NCBI RefSeq assembly: GCF_900110075.1
Contig: NZ_FOCJ01000013.1
Coordinates: 112,366 to 176,365 of the forward strand
Reading direction: 5' to 3'
Origin: Paenibacillus sp. OV219
GTDB lineage: Bacteria > Bacillota > Bacilli > Paenibacillales > Paenibacillaceae
DNA length: 64,000 nt
Positions 51,760 to 60,843 of the stretch are shown in pieces (positions within the stretch are counted from its first letter, which is position 1; each line of letters starts with the position of its first letter). Below the pieces are notes generated by a model, which saw only the letters and a list, made by a program, of their open reading frames with translations, searched no databases and had not been told where the DNA came from. The translations under genes were made by a program, and so were the position numbers.

Positions 51760-53156
51760 ATGAGACGGACAAAATGGACGAGCATAATAACCGCTGTATG
51801 GTTTGTTTTCTAGTAATCACATTTCAAACTGCAGTTGTGCCTGTGAGCGCCAGTAGCGGAACAGGAGCAGCCGTGAAGCCCATCCAAGTGCTGCTGAACG
51901 AGAAGCCAGTAGCGATGCCAGTTGCACCGATAAAAATTGAAGGTGTTACTTTGGTTCCGTTTCGAGCTTTATTCGATGCACTTGGGTTCGAAGTTTCGTT
52001 CAATCAGGAGAATCAGGCGAAGGCCATTGTCGGAACGCGGAAAGACGTCACTATCATGCTGCAGATCGGCAACTTGACCGCACAAGTGAATGGCAAGCAG
52101 TTGAAGCTGCGGACAGCGCCGTTTATACAAGCGGGTACGACCTTTGTTCCACTTCGTTTCGTTGCGGAAGCGACGAATAAAGATGTTACACCAGTTGGCA
52201 ACTCCATTATTATTCGGAACAAATCAGGCATGTGGTTCTTAACGGACGAGTATCCGGAGCCGGACCGAGGGTTCAGCAACAAGCCGCACTTTACCGATTA
52301 TGCTGGTGAGGACCAAGAGGGGAACGTCTTCGTTTATTGGACTGAAACCGTGGGTAAGGTCGATCATATCTACGCTTCGATCATGAAAGATTTGAAATGG
52401 CAGGTGCGCGATAAGGAAATCGCTACAACTGATTCTTTGCTCGGCGAAGTGAAGCCGATCAAGCTGATACAGGGCAATACGCTCGTAGTGAGGGACAAGC
52501 AGGGACTACGGTTCATCGATTTTGCAGCGGATGGTTCAGTGAGACGGAATGAATATTTATTCAAATCCACTGTGCTCACCAAAGAATCGGTCACTTCGCT
52601 CCGAACAAGTGAAGGTGGCAGAGGAGTCGTGTACAATCGAGGCGACGGCAAGTCGGTGCTCTACCTGTTCGATGATTTGGAGCACCACATTACATTGAAC
52701 AAGGAGCTATCGACTGAAGCGGATTTCTGGATCTACGACGGAGCGGGTGGCAGTCTTGCTGAGGTGAATGGCGAACAGCTTTCGCTCTATGACCTTAACG
52801 GCAACTTGACGAGCAGCAGCAGCGGCAAGCCTAATATATTCAACGCGACGATTCCGAAAGGAGCGAAGATCAGCAATATTGTATATGACAAGGGACTGAT
52901 CTATTACTTGTTCAATCATCGCACTGGAGGCTACACCGACATTGAGACGGTACAATATGTAATTACCCCTAACAACGGAACAGGAACAAGCGTGAATGTG
53001 AGCTTCAAGCAGGACTACCTCTATCACATGGGATTCCAGGTCGCGAACAATTGGCATTCGGATGCAGGCATATACGACGGCGAGCTGCGTGTCTTCTGCA
53101 CTCAAGTCTTCCAGCCGGCGAATTGGTTCTATATCGGAGTCATGGAGATGGATTAG
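51760..53156 (+). pseudogene. Stalk-domain secreted protein with apparent signal-peptide frameshift
   Basis: The main frame (from 51774) encodes VVPVSASSGTGAAVKPIQV, then a copper-amine-oxidase N-like stalk domain (VPFRALFDALGF, FVPLRFVAEATN) to residue ~145 and a ~310-residue beta-rich domain. The true start is ATG 51760 behind GGGGGCGGA. It gives MRRTKWTSIITAVWFVF, the first half of a signal peptide, and then stops at TAG 51811. One extra T in the TTTT run at 51806-51809 would join it exactly to LVITFQTAVVPVSA and complete the signal. It may be a single-base deletion, phase variation or a sequencing slip. An in-frame ATG at 51774 would give a poor N-terminus. Confidence 0.7.
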
Positions 53157-53230
53157 CAACCTTTTATCACGAGTGACCGTCAACAATTACGAGAAGCATT
53201 AGCAGAAGATAGAACTCGGGGGCGGTTGGA

Positions 53231-53722
53231 ATGAACAAGATTGTAGTTGTATTATTATTCATCGTTATGGCAGGTTCATTGGTTGGATGCGCGATTAACC
53301 AGAAGAGCATTAACGATCAGGAGCCAGTTGCGGGGGATCAGTTGTATATCGCTGCTCATTACAAAGAGAAGCTGGCAGCTATGAAGCTTGCGGAAGTAGC
53401 GGCAATGCCCTATTTCCACAGTCCGTTCATCGTTGTAGCAGAAGATGAAGCGGGGCGGCAATCCGCAGTTATCTTCCACGATGACGAGACAACGAAGAGC
53501 GTTCAGCTGCCCGTTACTTATGAGTCAATCACGCGTATGGTGCAGCAGCGGGGATTCGATCTCTCTTCCGAGGCGAGTCGCTGGAACCTCCATCTCTTCG
53601 AGATCAATCATAAGCTTTACTGGGAATTCGAGGACGGTCAAGAGAAACTCATACTAGACACGGCAGGCCAGGAGGTTGCTGATCCTTTCCACCAGGATGA
53701 ATTGAACGGCACATCCAGCTGA
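53231..53722 (+). CDS. Putative lipoprotein
   Basis: A 163-residue protein with a signal peptide and lipobox GSLVGC (Cys20). The mature part is acidic and unrelated to any family I know. The ATG follows GGGGGCGGTTGGA. Probably a membrane-tethered extracytoplasmic protein of unknown role. The upstream stalk-domain gene lies 74 bases away and may share its transcript. Confidence 0.75.
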   Translation: MNKIVVVLLFIVMAGSLVGCAINQKSINDQEPVAGDQLYIAAHYKEKLAAMKLAEVAAMPYFHSPFIVVAEDEAGRQSAVIFHDDETTKSVQLPVTYESITRMVQQRGFDLSSEASRWNLHLFEINHKLYWEFEDGQEKLILDTAGQEVADPFHQDELNGTSS

Positions 53723-53776
53723 TATACAATATAGGGAATGTCTTAATTATTTCAAGCAAGTAAAGGAGCACACTGC

Positions 53777-54256
53777 ATGTTTCATACAGAGGCATATACA
53801 GAATCACGTGAGAAGAATTACGAGTTAGTCATCAACCAGCTCGGTGCGTTGCTTGAAGGGGAAGCCGATCATATCGCGAATCTCTCCAACGCGTCTGCGC
53901 TACTGAATCAATTTCTAGATCGTATTAACTGGGTTGGCTTCTACATCAACCGTGGCGGGGAGCTTGTGCTTGGACCGTTCCAAGGGTTGCCGGCATGCGT
54001 ACGTATTCCATTCGCGCGCGGCGTTTGCGGTAAAGCAGCAAGCACAAGAGAGACTGTTCGCGTCGAGAACGTTCATGAATTTCCTGGTCATATTGCGTGT
54101 GATGCAGCTTCGCAATCCGAGATCGTCATCCCAATTATGAAAGACGGAGAACTGCTTGGCGTACTGGACATCGACAGCCCCGAATTGAACCGGTTCGACG
54201 AGCTGGATCAGCAGTATCTAGAGCAGTTCGTTCAGAAGCTCATCGCTCACCTCTAA
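53777..54256 (+). CDS. Free methionine-(R)-sulfoxide reductase (GAF domain)
   Basis: A 159-residue GAF-domain protein of the fRMsr type. The catalytic cysteines lie in GLPACVRIPFARGVCG (near residues 75-88) and HIACDAASQSEIVIPI (near 113). Family knowledge: reduces free Met-(R)-sulfoxide in the cytosol. The usual family length is 150-165. ATG follows AAAGGAGCAC. The next GNAT gene begins one base after its stop. Confidence 0.93.
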   Translation: MFHTEAYTESREKNYELVINQLGALLEGEADHIANLSNASALLNQFLDRINWVGFYINRGGELVLGPFQGLPACVRIPFARGVCGKAASTRETVRVENVHEFPGHIACDAASQSEIVIPIMKDGELLGVLDIDSPELNRFDELDQQYLEQFVQKLIAHL

Positions 54257-54257
54257 G

Positions 54258-54827
54258 ATGACCATGGACTACCTTGTCACTTCAGAGTGGGATGATAGCT
54301 TGTGGCGAAAGGTTGAGCCGGTGTACAGAGAAGCTTTCCCTGAGCATAGAGGCAAGAGCATAGGCGTTATCCGCCGTATGTTCGAGCGTAAGCTCAGCGA
54401 GCTGCATACTTGGAGTGAAGCAGGTAAGATTGTCGCGATGGCGCTGACATCAACAGATCGTCATGCGCATGTGCTCGTGCTCGATTACCTCGCGGTTCGG
54501 GCAAATCGTAGAGGGAGCGGACTTGGCCGGCATTGCGTCGAAGCGATTAGCCAGTGGGCAGTGACAACACAGTGCTGCAGCGCGCTCATCATCGAAGTCG
54601 AAGCTGAGCTGACGGAGGAGAATGCGGAGCGTATCCGATTTTGGCGGAAGACTGGGTTTCAGCTGACAAGCTATGTGCATCCGTATATCTGGGTTCCAGA
54701 GACGTATCATGCGATGTACTTGCCGCTAGAGCCGTCATTTACTCCAGGGGAAGAGGATGGCCGATCTCTGTTCAAATTCATTACCAACTATCATGAGAAA
54801 GCTTACCGCGGCGGAGATATGGAGTAG
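54258..54827 (+). CDS. GNAT-family acetyltransferase
   Basis: A 189-residue protein with acetyl-CoA loop VRANRRGSGLGRHCVEAISQW and the family ending RIRFWRKTGFQL. It is tightly coupled to the fRMsr gene. Start could be ATG 54258 or 54264. Substrate unknown. Confidence 0.88.
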   Translation: MTMDYLVTSEWDDSLWRKVEPVYREAFPEHRGKSIGVIRRMFERKLSELHTWSEAGKIVAMALTSTDRHAHVLVLDYLAVRANRRGSGLGRHCVEAISQWAVTTQCCSALIIEVEAELTEENAERIRFWRKTGFQLTSYVHPYIWVPETYHAMYLPLEPSFTPGEEDGRSLFKFITNYHEKAYRGGDME

Positions 54828-54859
54828 CATGAATCAAGCTTCACTGGGACAAATAACCA

Positions 54860-54888
54860 TTGCTTTTTTCGATAAGGCTCTATATGAT
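54860..54888 (+). promoter_or_regulatory. Candidate promoter of the lysine riboswitch transcript
   Basis: TTGCTT, 17-base spacer, TATGAT, about 50 bases before the aptamer. Confidence 0.5.
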
Positions 54889-54935
54889 TGGAAACTGTTA
54901 TAGAAATTAAATACAAATGCCTCATGATTGTTTGA

Positions 54936-55124
54936 GATGAGGTAGAGGTCGCGTTGTTGAAGAGTACGTCCGGGGGAAGTCCAGTATAGACTGTTGATTC
55001 CGGGTGAAAAGGCAACTTCGCCGAAGTAAGCGCGCTATACAAGCCGCGTTTGCTGGGGCCGTTTCCGAAAGGAGCGGAACTGTCATGCTGTTCTTCCTAG
55101 GGACAGTATGTTGAGCTATCTTGT
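54936..55124 (+). ncRNA. Lysine riboswitch (L box)
   Basis: Signature blocks occur in order: ATGAGGTAGAGGTCGCG, AAGAGTA, GGGTGAAAAGGCAACTTCGC followed by CGAAG, TTTGCTGGGGCCG, and the closing GAGCTATCTTGTT that pairs with the 5' end. Lysine binding should favour the downstream terminator. Confidence 0.95.
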
Positions 55125-55149
55125 TACAGGGATGATTGAGGGAGTTGAG

Positions 55150-55189
55150 AGCTGCCTTGCTTACGCGTTTAAGAGGGCAGCTTTTTTTG
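55150..55189 (+). terminator. Lysine riboswitch terminator
   Basis: Stem AGCTGCC / GGCAGCT with a 19-base loop, then T7. Confidence 0.88.
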
Positions 55190-55231
55190 TGTTTATTTTG
55201 ACGGATAAACAGTTAAGGGAGCGTATCGAAA

Positions 55232-56665
55232 GTGAAAGAGAACAAACTGCGCAGAGGCTTGAAATCTCGCCACATGGCAATGATTTCCCTCGGCGGATCA
55301 ATTGGAACAGGACTGTTTCTAGCAAGCGGCGGAGCCATTCACTCTGCTGGACCCGGAGGGGCACTGCTAGCTTATCTCCTCATCGGCATCATGGTCTATT
55401 TCCTAGTTACAAGCTTGGGTGAAATGGCTACCTATATGCCGGTATCGGGTACATTCAGTACGTATGCAACAAAATTCGTAGATCCATCCTTCGGCTTCGC
55501 TTTAGGCTGGAACTATTGGTATAACTGGGCGATTACGATCGCCGCAGAATTGTCTGCCGCTACGTTAATCATCAAGTTCTGGCTGCCGGACAGCCCGTCC
55601 TTCATATGGAGTGCGCTCTTCCTGGCACTTATGGTCGGACTAAATCTATTGTCGGTAAAAGGGTACGGCGAATCCGAGTACTGGTTCGCGATGATCAAGA
55701 TCGTCACGGTCGTCGTCTTCATCGCAATCGGCTTACTAATGATCGTCGGCATCTGGCGCGGTAACGCGGTCGGCTTCAGCAACTTTACAGCCGGCGATGC
55801 GCCGATCTCCGGCGGCTGGCTAGCCGTACTCGGTGTCTGTATGGCTGCCGGCTTCTCGTTCCAAGGAACGGAGCTCGTCGGCATCGCGGCAGGTGAATCT
55901 GAGAATCCACGTGAGAGCGTTCCTCGCGCCATCCGTAGCGTGTTCTGGAGGATTCTACTGTTCTATATTCTGGCGATCTTCGTCGTTGGCATGCTCATTC
56001 CGTTCACAACGGATACGCTGGCGAGCGACAGTGTAGCAGCAAGTCCGTTCACGATTGTATTTGAGAAAGCAGGCCTGAGCGTAGCCGCTTCCGTGATGAA
56101 CGCAGTTATCTTGAGCTCGGTGCTCTCCGCAGGTAACTCGGGTATGTACGCATCGACAAGGATGCTATGGGTGCTTGCCAAAGAAGGCAAGGCGCCGAAG
56201 CTGTTTGCCAAGCTGAACAAACATGGTATTCCGGTGTATGCGCTGCTTGCAACAGCAGCGATTGGTATGCTGGCTTTCCTTGCTTCCTTCTTCGGCGACG
56301 GTCAGGTGTATATCTGGCTACTGAACGCATCAGGTATGTCAGGCTTCATCGCTTGGCTCGGAATTGCAATCAGCCATTACCGTTTCCGCAAAGCGTATGT
56401 GGCGCAAGGCCGCAGTATTGCGGATCTCCCATACCGTTCGTTGTGGTTCCCGTTTGGTCCGATTCTGGCAGGGGTCATGTGTATGGTCGTCATCATCGGG
56501 CAGAGCATCAGCGCTTACTCAGACGGGCAAGTGGACTGGATGTTCGTGCTTGCATCTTATATCGGGATTCCATTATTCCTTGTGATCTGGCTCGGCTATA
56601 AGTGGAAGCATAAGTCGAAGCTGTTGAAGCTCGAAGAGTGTGACTTGGAGCCTGTAACTGAATAG
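55232..56665 (+). CDS. lysP: Lysine-specific amino acid permease
   Basis: A 477-residue APC-superfamily permease with twelve helices. LKSRHMAMISLGGSIGTGLF at the N-terminus, GPGGALLAYLLIGIMVYFL and ALGWNYWYNWAITIA closely follow LysP proteins. The lysine riboswitch directly upstream independently supports lysine as substrate: low lysine opens expression. The start is GTG behind AGGGAGCG. Confidence 0.93.
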   Translation: MKENKLRRGLKSRHMAMISLGGSIGTGLFLASGGAIHSAGPGGALLAYLLIGIMVYFLVTSLGEMATYMPVSGTFSTYATKFVDPSFGFALGWNYWYNWAITIAAELSAATLIIKFWLPDSPSFIWSALFLALMVGLNLLSVKGYGESEYWFAMIKIVTVVVFIAIGLLMIVGIWRGNAVGFSNFTAGDAPISGGWLAVLGVCMAAGFSFQGTELVGIAAGESENPRESVPRAIRSVFWRILLFYILAIFVVGMLIPFTTDTLASDSVAASPFTIVFEKAGLSVAASVMNAVILSSVLSAGNSGMYASTRMLWVLAKEGKAPKLFAKLNKHGIPVYALLATAAIGMLAFLASFFGDGQVYIWLLNASGMSGFIAWLGIAISHYRFRKAYVAQGRSIADLPYRSLWFPFGPILAGVMCMVVIIGQSISAYSDGQVDWMFVLASYIGIPLFLVIWLGYKWKHKSKLLKLEECDLEPVTE

Positions 56666-56682
56666 GTAAAGACAATAATGAA

Positions 56683-56716
56683 GAGTAAGGGCTCAATAAG
56701 CCTTTGCTCTTTTTTT
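56683..56716 (+). terminator. Intrinsic terminator after lysP
   Basis: Stem GAGTAAGGGCT / AGCCTTTGCTC (two G-U pairs), loop CAATA, then T8. Confidence 0.75.
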
Positions 56717-56870
56717 CTGTGATACGTCATTCGAAAATGTAACATAATACCTAAGAGAAAATCCCAGTATTCCACATATTGATGCTTTACCGCCGCAAAG
56801 CTATATAGTACTATGTTTTTCTGTGTCTTTTTTACAGTAATCGCATTATGAATCAAAGGTGGAACGCAGC

Positions 56871-58265
56871 ATGAATCTTTTTCGAAAAAAATCCATTTCC
56901 TCCTTATTGGCTGACCAGTCTAAGAACGGGAGCGGCCTCAAGAAAGCACTCGGTGCATTTGACCTCACAATGCTAGGCGTCGGCGCTATAATTGGAACCG
57001 GGATTTTCGTACTCACAGGAGTAGCAGCCGCGACTTATGCGGGACCTGCGCTCGTCATCTCCTTCATCCTCGCAGGTATCGCATGTGTATTTACAGCCTT
57101 GTGCTATGCCGAGTTCGCGTCAAGTGTACCGGTATCCGGCAGCGCATATACGTACAGCTATGCTGCATTTGGAGAATTTATCGCTTGGATACTCGGCTGG
57201 GCGCTTATCCTCGAGTATGGACTTGCCAGCTCTGCAGTCGCGAGCGGGTGGTCGGGTTATTTTCAAGGGCTGCTGGACGGCTTCGGCTTGCATCTGCCCA
57301 CAGCATTATCGAGTGCGATCAACTTGGACAATGGAACAATCATTGATTTGCCAGCGATGCTTATCATTTTCTTGATTACACTCGTCCTGACGCGCGGCGT
57401 TAAAGAGTCTGCACGAATGAACATGGTCATGGTTATTATCAAAGTAACTGTCGTCTTGCTGTTCATCGGCGTCGGTGTCTGGTATGTCAAACCGGACAAT
57501 TGGACGCCATTCATGCCATTTGGCTTTGATGGTGTAACCGCTGGTGCGGCTACAATCTTCTTCGCTTATATCGGATTTGACGCGGTATCAACCGCAGCAG
57601 AAGAGGTTCGAGATCCTCAGCGTGCCATGCCGATTGGCATCATCGTATCGCTTGCGATTTGTACGACGCTTTATATTGTCGTATCGTTAATTCTTACGGG
57701 AATCGTGCCTTACGATAAGCTGAATGTCAGCAATCCAGTCGCGTTTGCGCTCGATTATATCGGTCAGGATTGGATAGCCGGATTCATCTCGGTCGGTGCG
57801 ATTACAGGGATTACAACGGTACTGCTCGTACTGCTCTTCGGGCAGACGCGCCTGTTCTATGCGATGAGCCGCGATGGCTTGCTGCCGAAGGCGCTGTCGA
57901 TTGTGAATCCGAAGCGCCAAACTCCGATCATCGGCAGCTGGCTGACAGCGCTACTTGCGGGTACGTTCGCAGGTCTAGTGCCGCTTCACAGGCTTGCGGA
58001 ATTAACGAACATCGGAACACTGTTCGCATTCTTGGTCGTATCACTTGGAATTATAGTTCTGCGCCGGACACAGCCGGACATGCAGCGAGGCTTCAAAGTT
58101 CCTTTTGTCCCTTATACCCCGATTCTTGGTGCGGCATCTTGCTTGTATCTCATGCTTCAGCTCAAAGCGTTCACTTGGGCGAGCTTTGGGATCTGGCTTG
58201 CAATCGGACTCGTGATTTACTTCATATACGGGTATCGCAACAGTTCTCTTCGTGAGCAGAAATAA
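56871..58265 (+). CDS. APC-family amino acid permease (CAT/YfnA type)
   Basis: A 464-residue permease with about twelve helices. LGVGAIIGTGIFVLTGVAA near residue 35 is the substrate-binding helix 1, and FFAYIGFDAVSTAAEEVRDP near 225 is the conserved helix 6 block of cationic-amino-acid-transporter-like members. Start ATG after AAAGGTGG is preferred to GTG four codons earlier. No leader element is visible. It follows lysP but has its own terminators on both sides. Substrate unproven. Confidence 0.9.
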   Translation: MNLFRKKSISSLLADQSKNGSGLKKALGAFDLTMLGVGAIIGTGIFVLTGVAAATYAGPALVISFILAGIACVFTALCYAEFASSVPVSGSAYTYSYAAFGEFIAWILGWALILEYGLASSAVASGWSGYFQGLLDGFGLHLPTALSSAINLDNGTIIDLPAMLIIFLITLVLTRGVKESARMNMVMVIIKVTVVLLFIGVGVWYVKPDNWTPFMPFGFDGVTAGAATIFFAYIGFDAVSTAAEEVRDPQRAMPIGIIVSLAICTTLYIVVSLILTGIVPYDKLNVSNPVAFALDYIGQDWIAGFISVGAITGITTVLLVLLFGQTRLFYAMSRDGLLPKALSIVNPKRQTPIIGSWLTALLAGTFAGLVPLHRLAELTNIGTLFAFLVVSLGIIVLRRTQPDMQRGFKVPFVPYTPILGAASCLYLMLQLKAFTWASFGIWLAIGLVIYFIYGYRNSSLREQK

Positions 58266-58274
58266 TTAGAAGAC

Positions 58275-58299
58275 GGCAGCCTAACGGGCTGCCTTTTTT
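58275..58299 (+). terminator. Intrinsic terminator
   Basis: Stem GGCAGCC / GGCTGCC with loop TAACG, then T6. Confidence 0.92.
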
Positions 58300-58371
58300 G
58301 TGCCCGCCTATAGGAACAAAAATGGACTAGCAGCGTATCATTTACGAGAAGCATTGGAAGGGGAAGTTAGG

Positions 58372-58821
58372 ATGAAGAAAGGCTATTACCGTGTTATAGT
58401 GATCGTAGCTTTGCTGTGCTTGCTCGTTAGCTGCAGGTCGGGAAGTGATTCGTCTGCCCAAATGAATGGCCATGGTAACCATGATATCGTGAGCATTACG
58501 CTCGATTGCGCAGACTTATGTATACACCATGAGAAGCAGCAGTTAGCCGAGATGAAGTTTACACGCTCGGAAGACATTCAGATCTTTCTCGATGCGTCGG
58601 GCAAGGCGAAGGAAATCATGGGTGAGCTTGATTATGGCGTGTATTTCTATATGAACGTTCGGTTTAGCGATGGTTCAGACAATCGTTACGTGTTAAATGT
58701 AGATCGTGATGCTGGTAGTACGGGCCTGCTCGTCAATGTGGCTGATAGCGGGCGTGGATTCTCAATCCCTGAGAGGGAGACTGCGCTTCTACGCGAATTG
58801 ATCTATACCCAATCGAAGTAG
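58372..58821 (+). CDS. Small lipoprotein
   Basis: A 149-residue protein with signal peptide and lipobox LLVSC (Cys at about residue 21). The mature domain has no family I recognise. The ATG follows GGGGAAGTTAGG; an upstream frame start would lie in the previous terminator. The pentapeptide gene follows 12 bases on. Confidence 0.78.
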   Translation: MKKGYYRVIVIVALLCLLVSCRSGSDSSAQMNGHGNHDIVSITLDCADLCIHHEKQQLAEMKFTRSEDIQIFLDASGKAKEIMGELDYGVYFYMNVRFSDGSDNRYVLNVDRDAGSTGLLVNVADSGRGFSIPERETALLRELIYTQSK

Positions 58822-58833
58822 GGGGGATTCATA

Positions 58834-59427
58834 TTGTTTCAAGAGCCAGAGTACTATAATGAACATTTTGCAGAATTAGCGTTCACTAAAGAAGAACTTA
58901 TCGGTGTGAAATTTTACGATTGTACGTTTACGAAGTGTGATTTCAGCGAAACGGTGTTTGATGAATGCAAGTTCTCGGACTGTATGTTTACATCATGTGA
59001 TCTCAGCATGATCAAGCTGATGGACAGCACGATCTCACAAGCTTCATTCAAGCAATGCAAGCTGGTTGGCGTCGATTGGACCGAGGCTTCATGGTCACGG
59101 ATCAAAGTGTCAGGTACGCTGCGTTTCGATGAATGCATGTTGAATCATTCCACGTTTATCGGGCTTACGCTGCGTAAGAGCGAGATGATAGGTTGTACAG
59201 CTCGAAATGTCGATTTCCGCGAAGTGGATTTGCAAGAGTCGAATTTGACCCGCACGAATTTCGCAGAAAGCTTATTTAGCGAGACGAACTTGACTGGCGC
59301 AGACTTGTCGCACGCAACGAACTATTCGATCGATCCGAGCGTTAATCGGATTAACAAAGCGAAGTTCACGCTGCCGGAGGCGATCTCGCTGCTCTATAGT
59401 ATGGACATTGAGATCATCGAAGATTAG
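58834..59427 (+). CDS. Pentapeptide-repeat protein (McbG/Qnr-like shape)
   Basis: A 197-residue protein made of A(D/N)LXX-type pentapeptides: CTFTKCDFSETVFDECKFSD near residue 29 and DLQESNLTRTNFAESLFSET near 132 show the five-residue period of a right-handed quadrilateral helix. A loop interrupts the coil near 80-95. Similar proteins mimic DNA and protect gyrase from quinolones, but this one is shorter than Qnr, so that role is only possible. The start is TTG behind GGGGGGA. Confidence 0.85.
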   Translation: MFQEPEYYNEHFAELAFTKEELIGVKFYDCTFTKCDFSETVFDECKFSDCMFTSCDLSMIKLMDSTISQASFKQCKLVGVDWTEASWSRIKVSGTLRFDECMLNHSTFIGLTLRKSEMIGCTARNVDFREVDLQESNLTRTNFAESLFSETNLTGADLSHATNYSIDPSVNRINKAKFTLPEAISLLYSMDIEIIED

Positions 59428-59495
59428 ATTGTCGATTCCGGCTCTGGCTTTGGCTTTGGCAGGAATTGGCTCTCTTATGACGAAATAGTCACGGA

Positions 59496-60785
59496 ATGAT
59501 CAAACGTAAAGGTGTGATTACTGTGTCTACGCATTCACATTCGCAATCGTCATCCACCGAGAAGCCTGATATCGCTTCCTGGTTCCGGCATTATTCCGAG
59601 TCGGCGCATCGCAATCCTTATCCGTTCTATTCTTATTTGCTTGAGCATGAGCCGATTCACTTTATTGAAGAGAGCGGTTTCTGGATGATATCAAGATATG
59701 AAGACGTCAATCGCATATTGAAGGATCCGGTATTTGTCCGTGAGCACCGGAATGCGATGCCGAGTCTATATGAAGAACCGCCGCAACAAGTAGTCAACGA
59801 ATGGAAACCGGTGAATGACCTGCTCGATAACTGGATGCTGCTTCGTGATGCACCTGTACATACTCGTTTAAGAGGGCTAGTCAGCCCAGCCTTTACACCT
59901 CGTGCGATGGAGCGACTCAGGCAGAATATCCGCAACATTGCCGAGCATTTAGCTGACCAGATGGCGGAAGGAAAGGAAGCTGAACTCATCTCGGCCTTTG
60001 CTTTCCCGCTGCCTGTTATCGTTATTGCGGAGATGCTTGGTGTACCACCGGAAGATCGCGAGCTGTTCAAAGGCTGGTCGCATACATTCGCGCGCATCCT
60101 GGAAGGCGGCGATCAACCGCCGGATTTTGCTCAGCAAGCGATTGGTGCGGCGGAGGAGATTTCCGTCTACTTCCGTGATCTGATCAGTGAACGCAAGAAG
60201 GCGCCGAAGGAAGATATGATAAGCGATCTGATTCACGCGAAGGTACAAGCCGATGCCTTAACGGAGCAGGAGCTTATCGCGACGTGTGTCCTTCTGCTTG
60301 TGGCTGGTCATGAGACGACCGTGAACCTGATCAGTAATACGATGCTGGCTCTGCTCGAGCATCCAGAGCAGCATGCGCTTCTGCTCAGCCAGCCGGCTCT
60401 GACCGCATCTGCTGTTGAGGAAGCGCTTCGCTATGAAGGGCCTGTGCAGCAGACTTCTCGTCTTACTTCGGCTGAATATTCGATTGGAGGTCAAACGATC
60501 AAGCAGGGGCAATTTGTAACTGTCATGCTAGGCGCAGCTAATCGCGACCCAGCACAGTTCAATGAGCCTGACCGTTTCCTCATCGAGCGGACGCCGAACC
60601 GCCATCTTGCTTTTGCAACGGGAGCCCACTTCTGTCTCGGTGCTCCGCTTGCGCGTATGGAAGGCGAGATCGCATTGTCTGTGCTCATGCAGAGATTTCC
60701 AGAGATGCGCTTCATAGACGAATATCCAAATTGGCGTCCGAACATGCTATTCCGCGGGTTAGGGACGATGCAAGTACAGTTATAA
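59496..60785 (+). CDS. Cytochrome P450
   Basis: A 429-residue soluble bacterial P450. The oxygen-binding I helix reads LLVAGHETTVNLI, the ExxR motif is EEALRYEGPVQ, and the heme loop FATGAHFCLGAPLAR carries Cys380. No redox partner gene is nearby. Bacterial enzymes of this type hydroxylate fatty acids, macrolides or terpenes; the substrate is not readable. The start is uncertain among ATG 59496 and later GTG codons in a Ser/His-rich tail. Own terminator downstream. Confidence 0.95.
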   Translation: MIKRKGVITVSTHSHSQSSSTEKPDIASWFRHYSESAHRNPYPFYSYLLEHEPIHFIEESGFWMISRYEDVNRILKDPVFVREHRNAMPSLYEEPPQQVVNEWKPVNDLLDNWMLLRDAPVHTRLRGLVSPAFTPRAMERLRQNIRNIAEHLADQMAEGKEAELISAFAFPLPVIVIAEMLGVPPEDRELFKGWSHTFARILEGGDQPPDFAQQAIGAAEEISVYFRDLISERKKAPKEDMISDLIHAKVQADALTEQELIATCVLLLVAGHETTVNLISNTMLALLEHPEQHALLLSQPALTASAVEEALRYEGPVQQTSRLTSAEYSIGGQTIKQGQFVTVMLGAANRDPAQFNEPDRFLIERTPNRHLAFATGAHFCLGAPLARMEGEIALSVLMQRFPEMRFIDEYPNWRPNMLFRGLGTMQVQL

Positions 60786-60796
60786 ACTGGCTACAG

Positions 60797-60822
60797 AAAT
60801 CCGCGGCTAACGCGGATTTTTT
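60797..60822 (+). terminator. Intrinsic terminator after the P450 gene
   Basis: Stem AAATCCGCG / CGCGGATTT with loop GCTAA and T6. Confidence 0.92.
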
Positions 60823-60843
60823 GTGTAGGAGGATAAACTCAGA

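Noticed and set aside
58834..59427. Quinolone resistance gene qnr
   Set aside because: The fold is similar, but the protein is shorter and I cannot identify the defining loop residues; many pentapeptide proteins have other roles.
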